Notes under the pieces: model-generated
What the model was told of the DNA's origin: nothing
What the model saw: only the letters and a program-made list of their open reading frames with translations
Databases searched by the model: none
Shown here: piece after piece, positions 35,040 to 44,073 of the stretch
Layout: the number at the start of each line of letters is the position of its first letter
Numbering within the stretch: position 1 is the first letter of the stretch
DNA from: Microtetraspora glauca
GTDB lineage: Bacteria > Actinomycetota > Actinomycetes > Streptosporangiales > Streptosporangiaceae
DNA: 64,000 bases
Direction: 5' to 3'
Assembly (NCBI GenBank): GCA_001570385.1
Contig: BBYL01000011.1
Coordinates: 1-64,000 of the forward strand
Translations under genes and position numbers: made by a program

Positions 35040-36635
35040 ATGGAAGCCACGGGGGCAGGAGTGCTCGTCGCCGCGTTGCGCGGCCACGGTGTGAACACGA
35101 TCTTCGGGATTCCCGGCACGCACAATCTGGCGGTCTATCAGGAGCTGGCCCGCTACAACGTCACCTGCGTGACCCCGCGCCACGAGCAGGGCGCCGGATA
35201 CGCGGCGGACGGGTACGCGCGGGTCACCGGCCGCCCCGGCGTCGCGGTCACCACGACCGGTCCCGGTGTGGTCAACGCGGCGACGGCGCTCGCCCAGGCG
35301 TACTCCGACTCCTCGCCCGTCCTGCTGCTGTCACCCGGAGTGCCGACCGACCATCCCCGGCTGGGACGCGGCTACCTGCACGAGAGCAAGGACCAGTCGG
35401 GCGCCCTGGACGCGCTCTGCGCGTGGAGCCACCGCGTCACCTCGATCCGGGAGATCCCCGCCGCCGTCGCCCGCGCGTTCGCCGCCTTCACGGAGGGCCG
35501 CCCGCGCCCCGTCCACGTCGAGGTACCCGCCGACCTGCTCGAACGCGTGGGGACGGCGGACCTCGCGACGCCGTACCGGCCGATGCCGCGCGTCCCGGAC
35601 CCCGGCGCGCTGGACGAGGCCGCCCGGCTCCTGCGCGCGGCGCGGCGGCCGGGGATCGTCCTCGGCGGCGGGGCCCAGCAGCCCGGCCGTGACGAGCCGG
35701 TCACCGGACGGCTCGCGATGGAGCTGGCCGAGCGCACGGGGGCCCGCGTCGTCACGACGGTGAACGGCAAGGGCGCCGTTCCGGAGAGTCACCCCCTGTG
35801 CCTGGGAGCCACCCTCCACCTCGCCGGCGTCCGCCGCTGGCTCGCCTCCTGTGACGTCGTGCTCGCGGTCGGCACCGAACTCGGTCCCGCGGATCTGTGG
35901 GAGGACGGCTTCACCCTGACCGGCACGCTCATCCGGGTGGACGTCGATCCCGGGCAGATGTACGGGGATCACATGGCCGGCGTGCCGGTCGTGGCGGACG
36001 CCGCCCTCGCCCTTGAGGGCCTCGCCGTACGGGTGCCGGCGGCGGGTGACGTGCCCGCGCCGGAGGACCCGGTGGAGCGCGAGCGCGACGCGGAGCTGCG
36101 CGATCTCACCCACAGGTGGGCGCCGCAGCTGGTAGCGCTGCGCGAGGCCATGCCGGCGGACACGGTCGTGGTCGGTGACAACTCGATGATGAGCTACCAC
36201 GGCGCGATCGTCGGCATGCCCATGGACCCGCCCGGCCGGTTCCTGTTCCCCGCCGGGTACGGCACGCTCGGGTTCGCGCTGCCCGCGGGCATCGGAGCGA
36301 AGGTCGGCAGGCCGGACCGGCCGGTCGTGGTGCTGGCGGGGGACGGCGCGCTGCAGTTCAGCGTCCAGGAACTGGCGACCGCCGTCGAACTGCGGCTCAG
36401 CCTGCCGATCGTGGTCGCGGTCAACGGCGGCTTCGGGGAGATCAGGGACGAGATGGCGCGCCGCGGCATGCCGCCCGTGGGGGTCGACCTGCACGCGCCG
36501 GACCTCATGACCCTGGCCTCGGCGTACGGCGCGCGGGGGAGGAAGGCGGAACGCCCGGAGGAGCTGGGGGAGGCCGTCGTGGAGGCGCTCAAGGCGCCGG
36601 TTCCCACGGTCATCGCCTTCCACGAGCCCCGCTGA
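35040..36635 (+). CDS. Thiamine-diphosphate-dependent enzyme (acetolactate synthase-like)
   Basis: 531 aa. N-terminal PYR domain with the catalytic Glu49 in TPRHEQGAGYAADGYAR, a central domain (about 190-330), and a C-terminal PP domain with VVLAGDGALQFSVQELATA and VAVNGGFGEI as ThDP/Mg2+ motif (the usual NN is NG). Family members are acetolactate synthases, benzoylformate or oxalyl-CoA decarboxylases; key substrate residues do not decide between them. No FAD-site signature is obvious, which favours a decarboxylase or a catabolic role. GGGTGGGGGTGGAA precedes the ATG. The stop lies one base from the convergent kinase gene. Confidence 0.87.
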   Translation: MEATGAGVLVAALRGHGVNTIFGIPGTHNLAVYQELARYNVTCVTPRHEQGAGYAADGYARVTGRPGVAVTTTGPGVVNAATALAQAYSDSSPVLLLSPGVPTDHPRLGRGYLHESKDQSGALDALCAWSHRVTSIREIPAAVARAFAAFTEGRPRPVHVEVPADLLERVGTADLATPYRPMPRVPDPGALDEAARLLRAARRPGIVLGGGAQQPGRDEPVTGRLAMELAERTGARVVTTVNGKGAVPESHPLCLGATLHLAGVRRWLASCDVVLAVGTELGPADLWEDGFTLTGTLIRVDVDPGQMYGDHMAGVPVVADAALALEGLAVRVPAAGDVPAPEDPVERERDAELRDLTHRWAPQLVALREAMPADTVVVGDNSMMSYHGAIVGMPMDPPGRFLFPAGYGTLGFALPAGIGAKVGRPDRPVVVLAGDGALQFSVQELATAVELRLSLPIVVAVNGGFGEIRDEMARRGMPPVGVDLHAPDLMTLASAYGARGRKAERPEELGEAVVEALKAPVPTVIAFHEPR

Positions 36636-36636
36636 C

Positions 36637-38001
36637 TCAGCCGGCCGCCGAGCCGGTCGCCGAGTCGGCCACGGGGACGCGGAGCACGAACCGCGCGCCC
36701 TTGGTGGAGTCCTCGAGGGTCAGCGAACCGCCGTGGCTCTCCGCGATCTGCCGGGCGATCGGCAGGCCGAGGCCGGTGCCTCCGGCGTCCCTGCTGCGGG
36801 CCGCGTCGAGCCGGGCGAAGCGCTGGAACACGATCTCCCGCTGGTCGGGCGTGATGCCGCCGCCGTCGTCCACCACCTCGAGCACGGCCGAATCCCCCTG
36901 GCGTTCGACGATGACGGTCACGTTGGACTCGGCGTGCCGCTCGGCGTTGTCGAGGAGGTTGGTCAGCAGCCGGGTGAGGCGGAGCCGGTCACCGTTGATC
37001 ACCACACCGGGAGCGAGCCGCCGCGTCACCGTGACGCCGCGCTGCCGCCGGTCGAGCTCGCACGTCACCATCTCGGCCAGGTCGATCGGCTCCAGCCGTC
37101 CCGGGGCGCCGGCGTCGAGCCGGGCGATCTGCAGCAGGTCGGTGACCAGATCCTGGAGCCGTTCCAGGCTCTCCAGCAGTGCCTTTCCCGTCTCCTCCCA
37201 GTCGGTCTCGCCGGGATGGAGCAGTGCTTCCTCGACCTCCGCGCGCATGGCGGTCAGCGGGCTGCGCAGGTCGTGCGAGGCGTCCGAGGCGAACCGGCGC
37301 TGCTGGTCGACGGCGGACTCGGCCCGGTCGAGTGTCTGGTTCGCCGTCTCGGCCAGCCGTTTGAGCTCGTCCTGGAAGTGCGGGACGGGCACCCGTTGAC
37401 TGAGGTCGCTGCCGGTGATCTTCGCGAGTTTGTCGGTGATGGCGTTCACCGGTTCGAGCGTCCTGCCGACGGTCCGGTAGGCGCCCAGCGCCGTCAGCAG
37501 GACCAGCAGCAGCGAGCCCCCGACGAGCGTGCTCAGCAACGGCGCGCTGACGTACCACGGCACCTGGTCGGTGGCGGCGTAGAGCCACCAGACCCCGTTC
37601 GCCAGGTCGATCGGGAAGGCGAGCACGATTTTGCAGTCGCCGGGGAAGGAGGGCATGTCGCACAGGTGCCTGATGGCGTAGTTGTCGATGTCGGGCGTGC
37701 CGAAGTCGCCGAGCGGCGGCATGCCCTTCACGTCCGGCGTCGCGGCGACCTGCGTGCCGACCGGGTTGTACAGCTGGGCCGAGACGTCACCGGGCTCGGG
37801 TATGGAGGTGGGGATGCCCTTGCGCCGGACCTGTTGCACGATCCGTACGGCGTCGGAGACCAGCTGCTCCTCGCGGTAGTCCGTGGCGCTGCCGTGGACG
37901 GCGAGCAGGATGAACACCGTCGCGATGGTGCAGAGCAGCGCCATGACGACGCTCGAGACCACCGTCAGGCGCGTCCTGATGGACCATCCGTGCCAAACGC
38001 T
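36637..38001 (-). CDS. Orphan sensor histidine kinase
   Basis: 454 aa from a GTG behind GGGGGATCG. Order: helix at about 15-38, extracellular sensor (about 40-160) with two Cys (HLCDMPSFPGDCK) that may form a disulfide, helix at about 165-188, HAMP (RTLEPVNAITDKL), HisKA with His243 in SDASHDLRSPLT, and a complete HATPase_c domain (NLLDNAERHAE, DDGGGI, GGTGLGLPIA). The ligand is unknown. No response-regulator gene is adjacent, so the partner must be elsewhere or the pair was split. Confidence 0.9.
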   Translation of the reverse strand, partial: SVWHGWSIRTRLTVVSSVVMALLCTIATVFILLAVHGSATDYREEQLVSDAVRIVQQVRRKGIPTSIPEPGDVSAQLYNPVGTQVAATPDVKGMPPLGDFGTPDIDNYAIRHLCDMPSFPGDCKIVLAFPIDLANGVWWLYAATDQVPWYVSAPLLSTLVGGSLLLVLLTALGAYRTVGRTLEPVNAITDKLAKITGSDLSQRVPVPHFQDELKRLAETANQTLDRAESAVDQQRRFASDASHDLRSPLTAMRAEVEEALLHPGETDWEETGKALLESLERLQDLVTDLLQIARLDAGAPGRLEPIDLAEMVTCELDRRQRGVTVTRRLAPGVVINGDRLRLTRLLTNLLDNAERHAESNVTVIVERQGDSAVLEVVDDGGGITPDQREIVFQRFARLDAARSRDAGGTGLGLPIARQIAESHGGSLTLEDSTKGARFVLRVPVADSATGSAAG

Positions 38002-38126
38002 CACCCGATCCCCCCGTGACCAGATGATCACAGTAGGTCAGTGCGAGGGGATAAGAGGGAGATAATCCATCAAAACTGGGCAAACGTCCCTCTAGAGTCC
38101 CCCAACAGCCGACCTCTACCCGCAGG

Positions 38127-39230
38127 TCAGGCCGGTATCCACTCCAGCGACGTGGTGATCTCGTCCAGGACGTCGGGGAGCGGATCCACCCCGATGCCGG
38201 GACCCGTGGGCACGTCGAGGTGGCCGTCGCGCAGCTCGAACGGCGGCGTGATGTCGGTCGCGAAGTAGCGCCGGGACGCCGACGTGTCGCCCGGCAGAGT
38301 GAACCCCGGCAGCGCGGCCAGGGCGACGTTGGCCGCCCGGCCGATGCCGGTCTCCAGCATGCCGCCGCACCAGACCGCCACCCCGTGCGCGCGGCACACG
38401 TCGTGGATCCGGCGCGCCTCGAGGTAGCCCCCCACCCGGCCGGGCTTGATGTTGACCACCGAGCAGGCGCGCAGCGAGATCGCGGCGGCGGCGTGCGCGG
38501 CCGACTCGATCGACTCGTCCAGGCACAGCGGCGTCGACATCCGCCGGGCCAGTTCGGCATGACGGACCAGGTCGTCGTTCGCCAGCGGCTGCTCGACCAG
38601 CAGCAGGCCGAACGCGTCCAGCCGGGCCAGGTGCGGCGCGTCGGCCGGCGTGTAGGCCGCGTTGGCGTCCACCTGCAGCATGATGTCGCCGAACCGCTCG
38701 CGGACCGCGCGCACCGGCTCGACGTCCCATCCCGGCTCGATCTTCAGCTTGATCCGGACGTATCCCTCGGCCAGATAGCCGTCGACCGCGTCGAGCAGCT
38801 CGGGGATCGAGTTCATGATGCCCACGGAGACGCCGCAGGGCACCCGCTCCCGCGACGCGCCCAGGAAATCGGAGAGCGGCTGCTCCGCGGCGCGGAGCCC
38901 GGCGTCGAGCACGGCGGTCTCCAATGCCGCCTTGGCCATCCTGTGGCCCTTGAACGGCTCCAGCGCCCGGCCCACGCCGTACACGTCGACCTGCGGCAAC
39001 GCGGTCAGAGCCGGGATCATGAAGCGGCGCATGACGTCCGCGGCCCCGTCGGCGTACTCGGAGGAGTACACCGGCTCGGACAGTGCCACGCACTCCGCCC
39101 AGCCCTCGCCGTCCGGCGTCACCACCCGCACCAGCAGCACGTCACGCGTGCGCTCCACGCCGAACGACGTCCGGAACGGCGCGACCAGCGGCATCGCGAT
39201 GCGGCGCAGCTCCACCCCAGTGATCTTCAT
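38127..39230 (-). CDS. Enolase-superfamily epimerase/racemase (dipeptide epimerase or N-acylamino acid racemase type)
   Basis: 367 aa. Muconate-lactonising-enzyme subgroup: KxK base pair Lys161/Lys163 in RIKLKIEPG, metal ligands Asp188 (VDANAAY), Glu213 (VEQPL) and Asp238 (CLDES), and the second base Lys262 in NIKPGRVGG. The KxK plus opposite-face lysine is the arrangement of racemases/epimerases and o-succinylbenzoate synthase. Neighbouring M19 and M20 peptidases favour a dipeptide or N-acyl amino acid substrate over menaquinone synthesis. It is the last gene of the four-gene operon, 19 nt after the GNAT gene. Confidence 0.88.
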   Translation of the reverse strand: MKITGVELRRIAMPLVAPFRTSFGVERTRDVLLVRVVTPDGEGWAECVALSEPVYSSEYADGAADVMRRFMIPALTALPQVDVYGVGRALEPFKGHRMAKAALETAVLDAGLRAAEQPLSDFLGASRERVPCGVSVGIMNSIPELLDAVDGYLAEGYVRIKLKIEPGWDVEPVRAVRERFGDIMLQVDANAAYTPADAPHLARLDAFGLLLVEQPLANDDLVRHAELARRMSTPLCLDESIESAAHAAAAISLRACSVVNIKPGRVGGYLEARRIHDVCRAHGVAVWCGGMLETGIGRAANVALAALPGFTLPGDTSASRRYFATDITPPFELRDGHLDVPTGPGIGVDPLPDVLDEITTSLEWIPA

Positions 39231-39249
39231 GGTCTTTTCTCCGACCTGT

Positions 39250-40206
39250 TCACGCCCCGATCACGCCGGCGCTCCCGGGTACCACCCCCGGTGCCCTACC
39301 CGGCGCGGTCAGGACCACGTAGTGACCGCCGGCGAACCCGGCCACCCGCGCGCCGCCGTCCATGAGGCCGCCGAGGACCTCCCGTACGGCGTGCCGCCAG
39401 GCCTTGGCGGCACCGGGATCGGCGTGACGAAGCGTCTCGACGTCCTCGGGGACGGCGACGAGGATCACCCGGCCGTCCACCGCGCGGGCGATCGGTCGTC
39501 CGCCCTCGTCGGAGATTCCCCTGACCGCGTCACCGGGAACCTCCGGAAGGTAAGGGGCGAACCCGCATGCCCGGACGACGTGGGGAGCGTCCAGCCGCCA
39601 GACCGCGAGCACACGGTCGGACTCGTCGTCGGCGTTGACGGCGTCGGCCATCGGCCCGTAGAACTCGGGCAGGTACTCCTCCGGCAGGGCGCCCAGCTTG
39701 GCCAGGTTGAAGTGGGCGTTACGCCGTACGAGCGGGTCGAAGGTCCAGGTGATCCGGCGCAGGCCCCGGCGCAGGGCCCAGGCCCGCTGGTGGAGCTTGA
39801 GCGCGAAGCCCGCGCCGCGCCTGACGGCGCCCGTGACGTGCGAGTGCAGGGCCTTGCCCGCGGGGGCGGCGAAGAACCCGACGGAGGCCCCGACGAGGGT
39901 GTCCCCGTCGAACGCCCCCGCCACGTAGTTCCCCGCGTGCGACAGCGCGCGCATGAGCTCCACGGTGATGGGCGGATTGTGGGGTTCAGGGTGCCAGATC
40001 TCATCGAACACCCGGACCACCCGCTCGAAGTCCGGAATGTCGTGCAGCTCGCGGATCCGCACGCCGCTTCTCGCCGCGGCCTCGGCCGCCACCGTGTCCG
40101 CTGCCGTGTCCGTGGTTTCCGCCGCTGTGTCCCCCGCCGTGTCCACCGCTGTACCCGTGGTTTCCGCCGCAGGGGCGGGCGCGCCGTGGTCCCCGCCGCC
40201 GGTCAC
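39250..40206 (-). CDS. GNAT-like acetyltransferase associated with the epimerase
   Basis: 318 aa. An Ala/Thr/Asp-rich N-terminal stretch of about 45 residues (possibly a disordered tail of little function) is followed by GVRIRELHDIPDFERVVRVF and the acyl-CoA fold; VAGAFDGDTLVGASVGFF is the central strand pair of GNATs. The second half (about 180-318) does not match classical GNATs closely. The GTG start overlaps the stop of the M20 gene (GTGA). Its role is perhaps N-acylation of an amino acid handled by the epimerase (inference). Confidence 0.75.
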   Translation of the reverse strand: MTGGGDHGAPAPAAETTGTAVDTAGDTAAETTDTAADTVAAEAAARSGVRIRELHDIPDFERVVRVFDEIWHPEPHNPPITVELMRALSHAGNYVAGAFDGDTLVGASVGFFAAPAGKALHSHVTGAVRRGAGFALKLHQRAWALRRGLRRITWTFDPLVRRNAHFNLAKLGALPEEYLPEFYGPMADAVNADDESDRVLAVWRLDAPHVVRACGFAPYLPEVPGDAVRGISDEGGRPIARAVDGRVILVAVPEDVETLRHADPGAAKAWRHAVREVLGGLMDGGARVAGFAGGHYVVLTAPGRAPGVVPGSAGVIGA

Positions 40207-41318
40207 GGCGCGGTTTCCGCGAGCACCGAGCCGACGAGCGCCGCGACCAGCCGGGCGCGGACCGGCATCTCACCCGTGATCACGTGCTCGTCCGCGGCGT
40301 GCGCCCCACCGCCCACCGCGCCCAGGCCGTCCAGGGTGGGGCAGCCCGCACCGGCGGTGAAGTTGCCGTCGGACGCGCCCCCGACCGCCACGCCCTCGAG
40401 CGGTCCCATGCCGAGATCCTCCGCCGTCCGTACGGCACGGGCGAACAGGGCGGCCGACGACGCGGGATCGAGGGGAGGCCGGTTCGGGCCGCCCAGGAGC
40501 TCCAGCCGCGTGCCCGGGAGCCGGGGGGTGAGCGCGCGCATGAGCTCGTCCACCCGGCTCTGCGACGCGAGGTCGGGCACACGGACGTCGATGGCCACCC
40601 GGCCCGTCGCGGGGACGGTGTTCGTGCTGGTCCCCGACGAGAGCAGGGTGGGCGTGACCGAGACCATGCCCGCGTCGGACGAGGAGTCCACCTGATGCGC
40701 GATCTCCGTGATCGCCAGGATCTGGTGCGCCAGCTCGACTCCCGCGTTGGCGCCGAGCTCGGGTTCGAGACCCGCGTGCGCGGCCTTGCCGTACACGAGG
40801 AGCTCGTAGCGGGAGACGCCCTTGCGGGCGATCTTGAGCGCGCCCCGGCCGGCGCTCGCCTCGAGGACGAACGCGGCCGAGCAGCCCGCCGCGACGGACT
40901 CGATGAGCGGCCGGGACGTCGGCGAGCCCAGCTCCTCGTCGCCCACGACCAGCACGCAGACCCCGTCGAGAGAGGGCAGCGAGGCGAGCGCGTGGAACAG
41001 CTGCACGAGCCCCGCCTTCATGTCGAAGACCCCCGGCCCGCGGGCCACGCCGTCGATCACGGACCAGGGGTGCGCGAGCAGCGAGCCGATCGGCCACACG
41101 GTGTCGTGGTGGCCGAGCAGCAGCACCCGCGGCGTGCCGAACGACCACCGCAGGTGGGTGACGCCGTCGATCACGATCGTCTCGGGCTCCGCGCCGAGCA
41201 GGCGCAGTCCCTGCGCGGCCACCGCCTTCGCGCTGCGTTCCACGGCCGCGTGGTCGGTGGAGTACGACTCGCACTGGACGAGCTCCTCCAGATCGGCCAG
41301 CATCGCGTCGAGATTCAC
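40203..41318 (-). CDS. M20-family metallopeptidase (glutamate carboxypeptidase-like)
   Basis: 371 aa, cytoplasmic. Zinc-site motifs are LLGHHDTVWP (His/Asp), GPGVFDMKAGL (bridging Asp), VGDEELGS (catalytic Glu and ligand Glu) and the C-terminal GAHAADEH (ligand His). The dimerisation domain is at about 180-290. Such enzymes remove N-acyl groups or split C-terminal residues from small peptides. GTG start in a GTGA overlap with the M19 gene. Confidence 0.92.
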   Translation of the reverse strand: MNLDAMLADLEELVQCESYSTDHAAVERSAKAVAAQGLRLLGAEPETIVIDGVTHLRWSFGTPRVLLLGHHDTVWPIGSLLAHPWSVIDGVARGPGVFDMKAGLVQLFHALASLPSLDGVCVLVVGDEELGSPTSRPLIESVAAGCSAAFVLEASAGRGALKIARKGVSRYELLVYGKAAHAGLEPELGANAGVELAHQILAITEIAHQVDSSSDAGMVSVTPTLLSSGTSTNTVPATGRVAIDVRVPDLASQSRVDELMRALTPRLPGTRLELLGGPNRPPLDPASSAALFARAVRTAEDLGMGPLEGVAVGGASDGNFTAGAGCPTLDGLGAVGGGAHAADEHVITGEMPVRARLVAALVGSVLAETAP

Positions 41319-42355
41319 CGGGGGCGCCCCAGCTCCGCCCGGAACAGGCGCGCCACGTTGTCACCGAGGATCTTGAGGGTCTCCTCCTCCGAGAAGCCGC
41401 GCTTGAGCAGCCCCTCGGTGACCAGGGGCATGCCCCTGGGGCCGTCGAGGCCCGGGATGGCCGCGTCCGTGTCGAGCCCGCTGAAGCTGACGTCCTCGCA
41501 GCACGGCGGGGTGAGGTCGGCGTACACCTCCCGGATGAAGTCCGGGCCGAGACCCACGTGGTCGATGCCCGCGACGCCCGCGATGTGCTCGATGTGATCC
41601 ACCAGATGGTCCACGGTCGCGGCGCGCGCGTCCTCGGTGAGGAAGGCGGCGAGGAAGTTCACGCAGATCACGCCGCCGGTCGCGGCGACGCCGCGAAGCT
41701 GCGCGTCGGTGAGGTTGCGATGGTGGTCGCGCAGCGCGCGGGCGGAGGAGTGCGTGGCCATGACCGGACGGGTGGCGATCTCCAGGACGTGCTCCACGCC
41801 GGTCGCCCCGAGGTGCGACACGTCGAAGATCATGCCCAGCCGTTCCATCTCCTTGAGCGCCTCGACGCCCGCGGCCGTCAGCCGGGAGCCGGTGGCGTCC
41901 TCGCCGCTGCCGTCGGCGAGGGGCGTGCGCCCCCAGTGGGCGATCGAGGCGACCCGCACGCCGAGCCGGTGCACGGTCGGGATGAGTTCGACGCTGTCGT
42001 CGATGCCCGGCATGCTCTCCATGGCCAGGACCAGGGCGATCCGGCCGAGCGCGAGCGCCTCGTCGATCTGGTCGCCGTCGAGGCAGAGCCGTACGGACTC
42101 GGGGTTGCCCTCGGCCAGCACGTGCGCGCACTCGATCATCCGCAGCGTCTGGCGGAGGGATCCCTCGGGGCGGAACTCGCTGTCGATGAACACCGGGAGG
42201 ACCTGGACGTCCACCCCGCCCTCGACGAGCTGCGGCAGCCACTGGCGCCGGAAGAACGAGGCCCACTGGTGCGGCGGGCGGGCCGAGACGGCCATGAGAA
42301 GGTCGTTGTGCGTGTCGGCGACGACCGCGTCCCTGTGGAGATCCAGAGAGGGCAT
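41315..42355 (-). CDS. M19 membrane dipeptidase-like enzyme
   Basis: 346 aa. TIM-barrel metallopeptidase with binuclear zinc motifs: DTHNDLL (about 15-21), LAMES (bridging Glu), FDVSHLG and ATHSSARAL (His ligands) and GLGPDF (Asp). It hydrolyses dipeptides, including those with a D-residue at the C-side, which fits an epimerase in the same operon. No signal peptide is present despite the family name. The ATG follows GAAGGGACT. First gene of the operon. Confidence 0.93.
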   Translation of the reverse strand: MPSLDLHRDAVVADTHNDLLMAVSARPPHQWASFFRRQWLPQLVEGGVDVQVLPVFIDSEFRPEGSLRQTLRMIECAHVLAEGNPESVRLCLDGDQIDEALALGRIALVLAMESMPGIDDSVELIPTVHRLGVRVASIAHWGRTPLADGSGEDATGSRLTAAGVEALKEMERLGMIFDVSHLGATGVEHVLEIATRPVMATHSSARALRDHHRNLTDAQLRGVAATGGVICVNFLAAFLTEDARAATVDHLVDHIEHIAGVAGIDHVGLGPDFIREVYADLTPPCCEDVSFSGLDTDAAIPGLDGPRGMPLVTEGLLKRGFSEEETLKILGDNVARLFRAELGRPR

Positions 42356-42486
42356 GCTGGAGTCCCTTCTATACGGTGTTTGTCCGGGACGTTACACTCA
42401 CCGCTCTCCCGATCGGCCGAGCCTGGATCCTCACGGTAGGCGACCGTGGTGATCTCGGAAAGCCCCGGCGGCGGTAGTCTGCGCGT

Positions 42487-43323
42487 GTGCTTGCGGACGT
42501 CGTTGCCCAGATGGAGACACTGTACGACCCCGCCTGGGCGGAGTCCTGGGACGCGGTCGGGCTGGTGTGCGGTGATCCCGCGCAGGACGTGAGAAGGATC
42601 CTCTTCGCCGTCGACCCGGTCGCGGTCGTCGTGGACGAGGCGCTCGAATACGGCGCGGATCTGATCGTCACGCACCACCCTCTCTATCTGCGGGGCACGA
42701 CCAGCGTCGCGGCCACCACCTTCAAGGGCCGTGTGATCCACCGGTTGATCAGGAACGACGTCGCCCTCTACACCGCGCACACCAACGCCGACGTGGCCGA
42801 CCCCGGCGTCTCCGACGCGCTGGCCCGCGCCGTCGGCCTGTCCGGCGAACTGCGCCCCTTGCGACCCGCCGTGGACGACCCGCGCCGCGGCCTCGGCCGG
42901 ATCGGGACGCTGCCGTCCCCGATGACCCTGCGCGCCTTCGCCGAGCGCGCCGCCTCCGGCCTGCCCGGCACGGCCGGCCCGCTGCGCGTGGCCGGCGACC
43001 CCGACCGCCCCGTCGTCACCGTCGCGGTCAGCGGGGGAGCGGGCGACTCCCTCCTCGGTACGGCACGCGCCTCGGGAGCCGACGTGTTCCTGACCGCCGA
43101 CCTCCGCCACCACCCGGCGAGCGAGTTCATGGAGGCTGAGGGAGGCCCCGCGCTGATCGACGCCTCGCACTGGGCGACCGAGTGGCCCTGGCTGGCCGAC
43201 GCCGCCGAGCGTCTGACGTCCGCGCTGGCCGCGAAGGGCATTAATGTTGAGGCGCGCGTCTCCCGCATCGTCACCGACGCGTGGACGTCGACGACACCGT
43301 ATTCGCCCCCGCGAGCACCTTGA
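42487..43323 (+). CDS. Nif3-like dinuclear metal-centre protein (DUF34)
   Basis: 278 aa. Conserved marks are SWDAVGLVCGD, VTHHPLYLRG (His-His metal ligands), YTAHTNADVADPGVSDALA and DASHWATEWP near the C-terminus. This hexameric family binds two metals; proposed jobs include GTP cyclohydrolase-I-like or metal-carrier roles, none proven. It is followed after 9 bp by the zinc-ribbon gene, an arrangement conserved in actinobacteria. Confidence 0.9.
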   Translation: MLADVVAQMETLYDPAWAESWDAVGLVCGDPAQDVRRILFAVDPVAVVVDEALEYGADLIVTHHPLYLRGTTSVAATTFKGRVIHRLIRNDVALYTAHTNADVADPGVSDALARAVGLSGELRPLRPAVDDPRRGLGRIGTLPSPMTLRAFAERAASGLPGTAGPLRVAGDPDRPVVTVAVSGGAGDSLLGTARASGADVFLTADLRHHPASEFMEAEGGPALIDASHWATEWPWLADAAERLTSALAAKGINVEARVSRIVTDAWTSTTPYSPPRAP

Positions 43324-43332
43324 GGATCTGGG

Positions 43333-44073
43333 ATGAAGGCCGCACCCGAAGCACAGAAGCGTCTGCTCGATCTGGCGGAGCTCGACGCGGGTCTCGACCG
43401 GCTGCGGCACCGCCGCCGCACCCTGCCCGAGCTCGCCGAGATCGACGACCTGTCGAAGAACCTCGCCCGGGCCGCCACGGAGGCGATCGCCGCCGAGACC
43501 GAGGCCGGTGACCTGGCCAGGGAGCAGACCAAGGCCGAGGCGGACGTGGACGGCGTCCGCCTCAGGGCCGACCGCGACCAGAAGCGGCTCGACTCGGGTC
43601 AGGTGACCTCCCCGAAGGACCTGGCGAGCCTCCAGTCCGAGATCGCCTCCCTGCAGCGCCGCCAGGGTGACCTCGAAGAGGTCGTGCTGGAGATCATGGA
43701 GCGCCGCGAGGCGGCCGACGCGCGGGTCGAGACCGTCAAGGGACGGCGCGACGAGGTGGCGGCGACGCTGGCGGTCGCCGAGGGCCGGCGCGACGCGGCC
43801 TTCGCGGAGATCGACAAGGAGGCGGCCGAGCTCCAGGGCCGGCGCCCCGCGATCACCGCCGACATCCCCGACGACCTGCTGGCGCTGTACGGCAAGCTGC
43901 GTGAGCAGTCGGGGGTCGGCGCCGCGATGCTGCACGGCGGGCGCTGTCTCGGCTGCCGGACCAGCCTGTCCATCGCCGACCTCAACCGCATCCGCGCGGC
44001 CGCGCACGACGAGGTGGTCCGCTGCGAGGAGTGCCGCCGGATCCTGGTCCGCACCGCGGAGTCCGGCCTGTGA
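43333..44073 (+). CDS. C4 zinc-ribbon coiled-coil protein (DUF164/CT398 type)
   Basis: 246 aa. Residues 10-165 form long antiparallel coiled coils (Glu/Arg/Ala heptads). The C-terminus has the four-Cys ribbon GGRCLGCRTSL and VVRCEECRRIL. Family members are thought to act in RNA or flagellar/export complexes; in actinobacteria the role is open. Stop overlaps the start of the next gene (GTGA), so it is coupled to the RNase HI-phosphatase. Confidence 0.9.
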   Translation: MKAAPEAQKRLLDLAELDAGLDRLRHRRRTLPELAEIDDLSKNLARAATEAIAAETEAGDLAREQTKAEADVDGVRLRADRDQKRLDSGQVTSPKDLASLQSEIASLQRRQGDLEEVVLEIMERREAADARVETVKGRRDEVAATLAVAEGRRDAAFAEIDKEAAELQGRRPAITADIPDDLLALYGKLREQSGVGAAMLHGGRCLGCRTSLSIADLNRIRAAAHDEVVRCEECRRILVRTAESGL

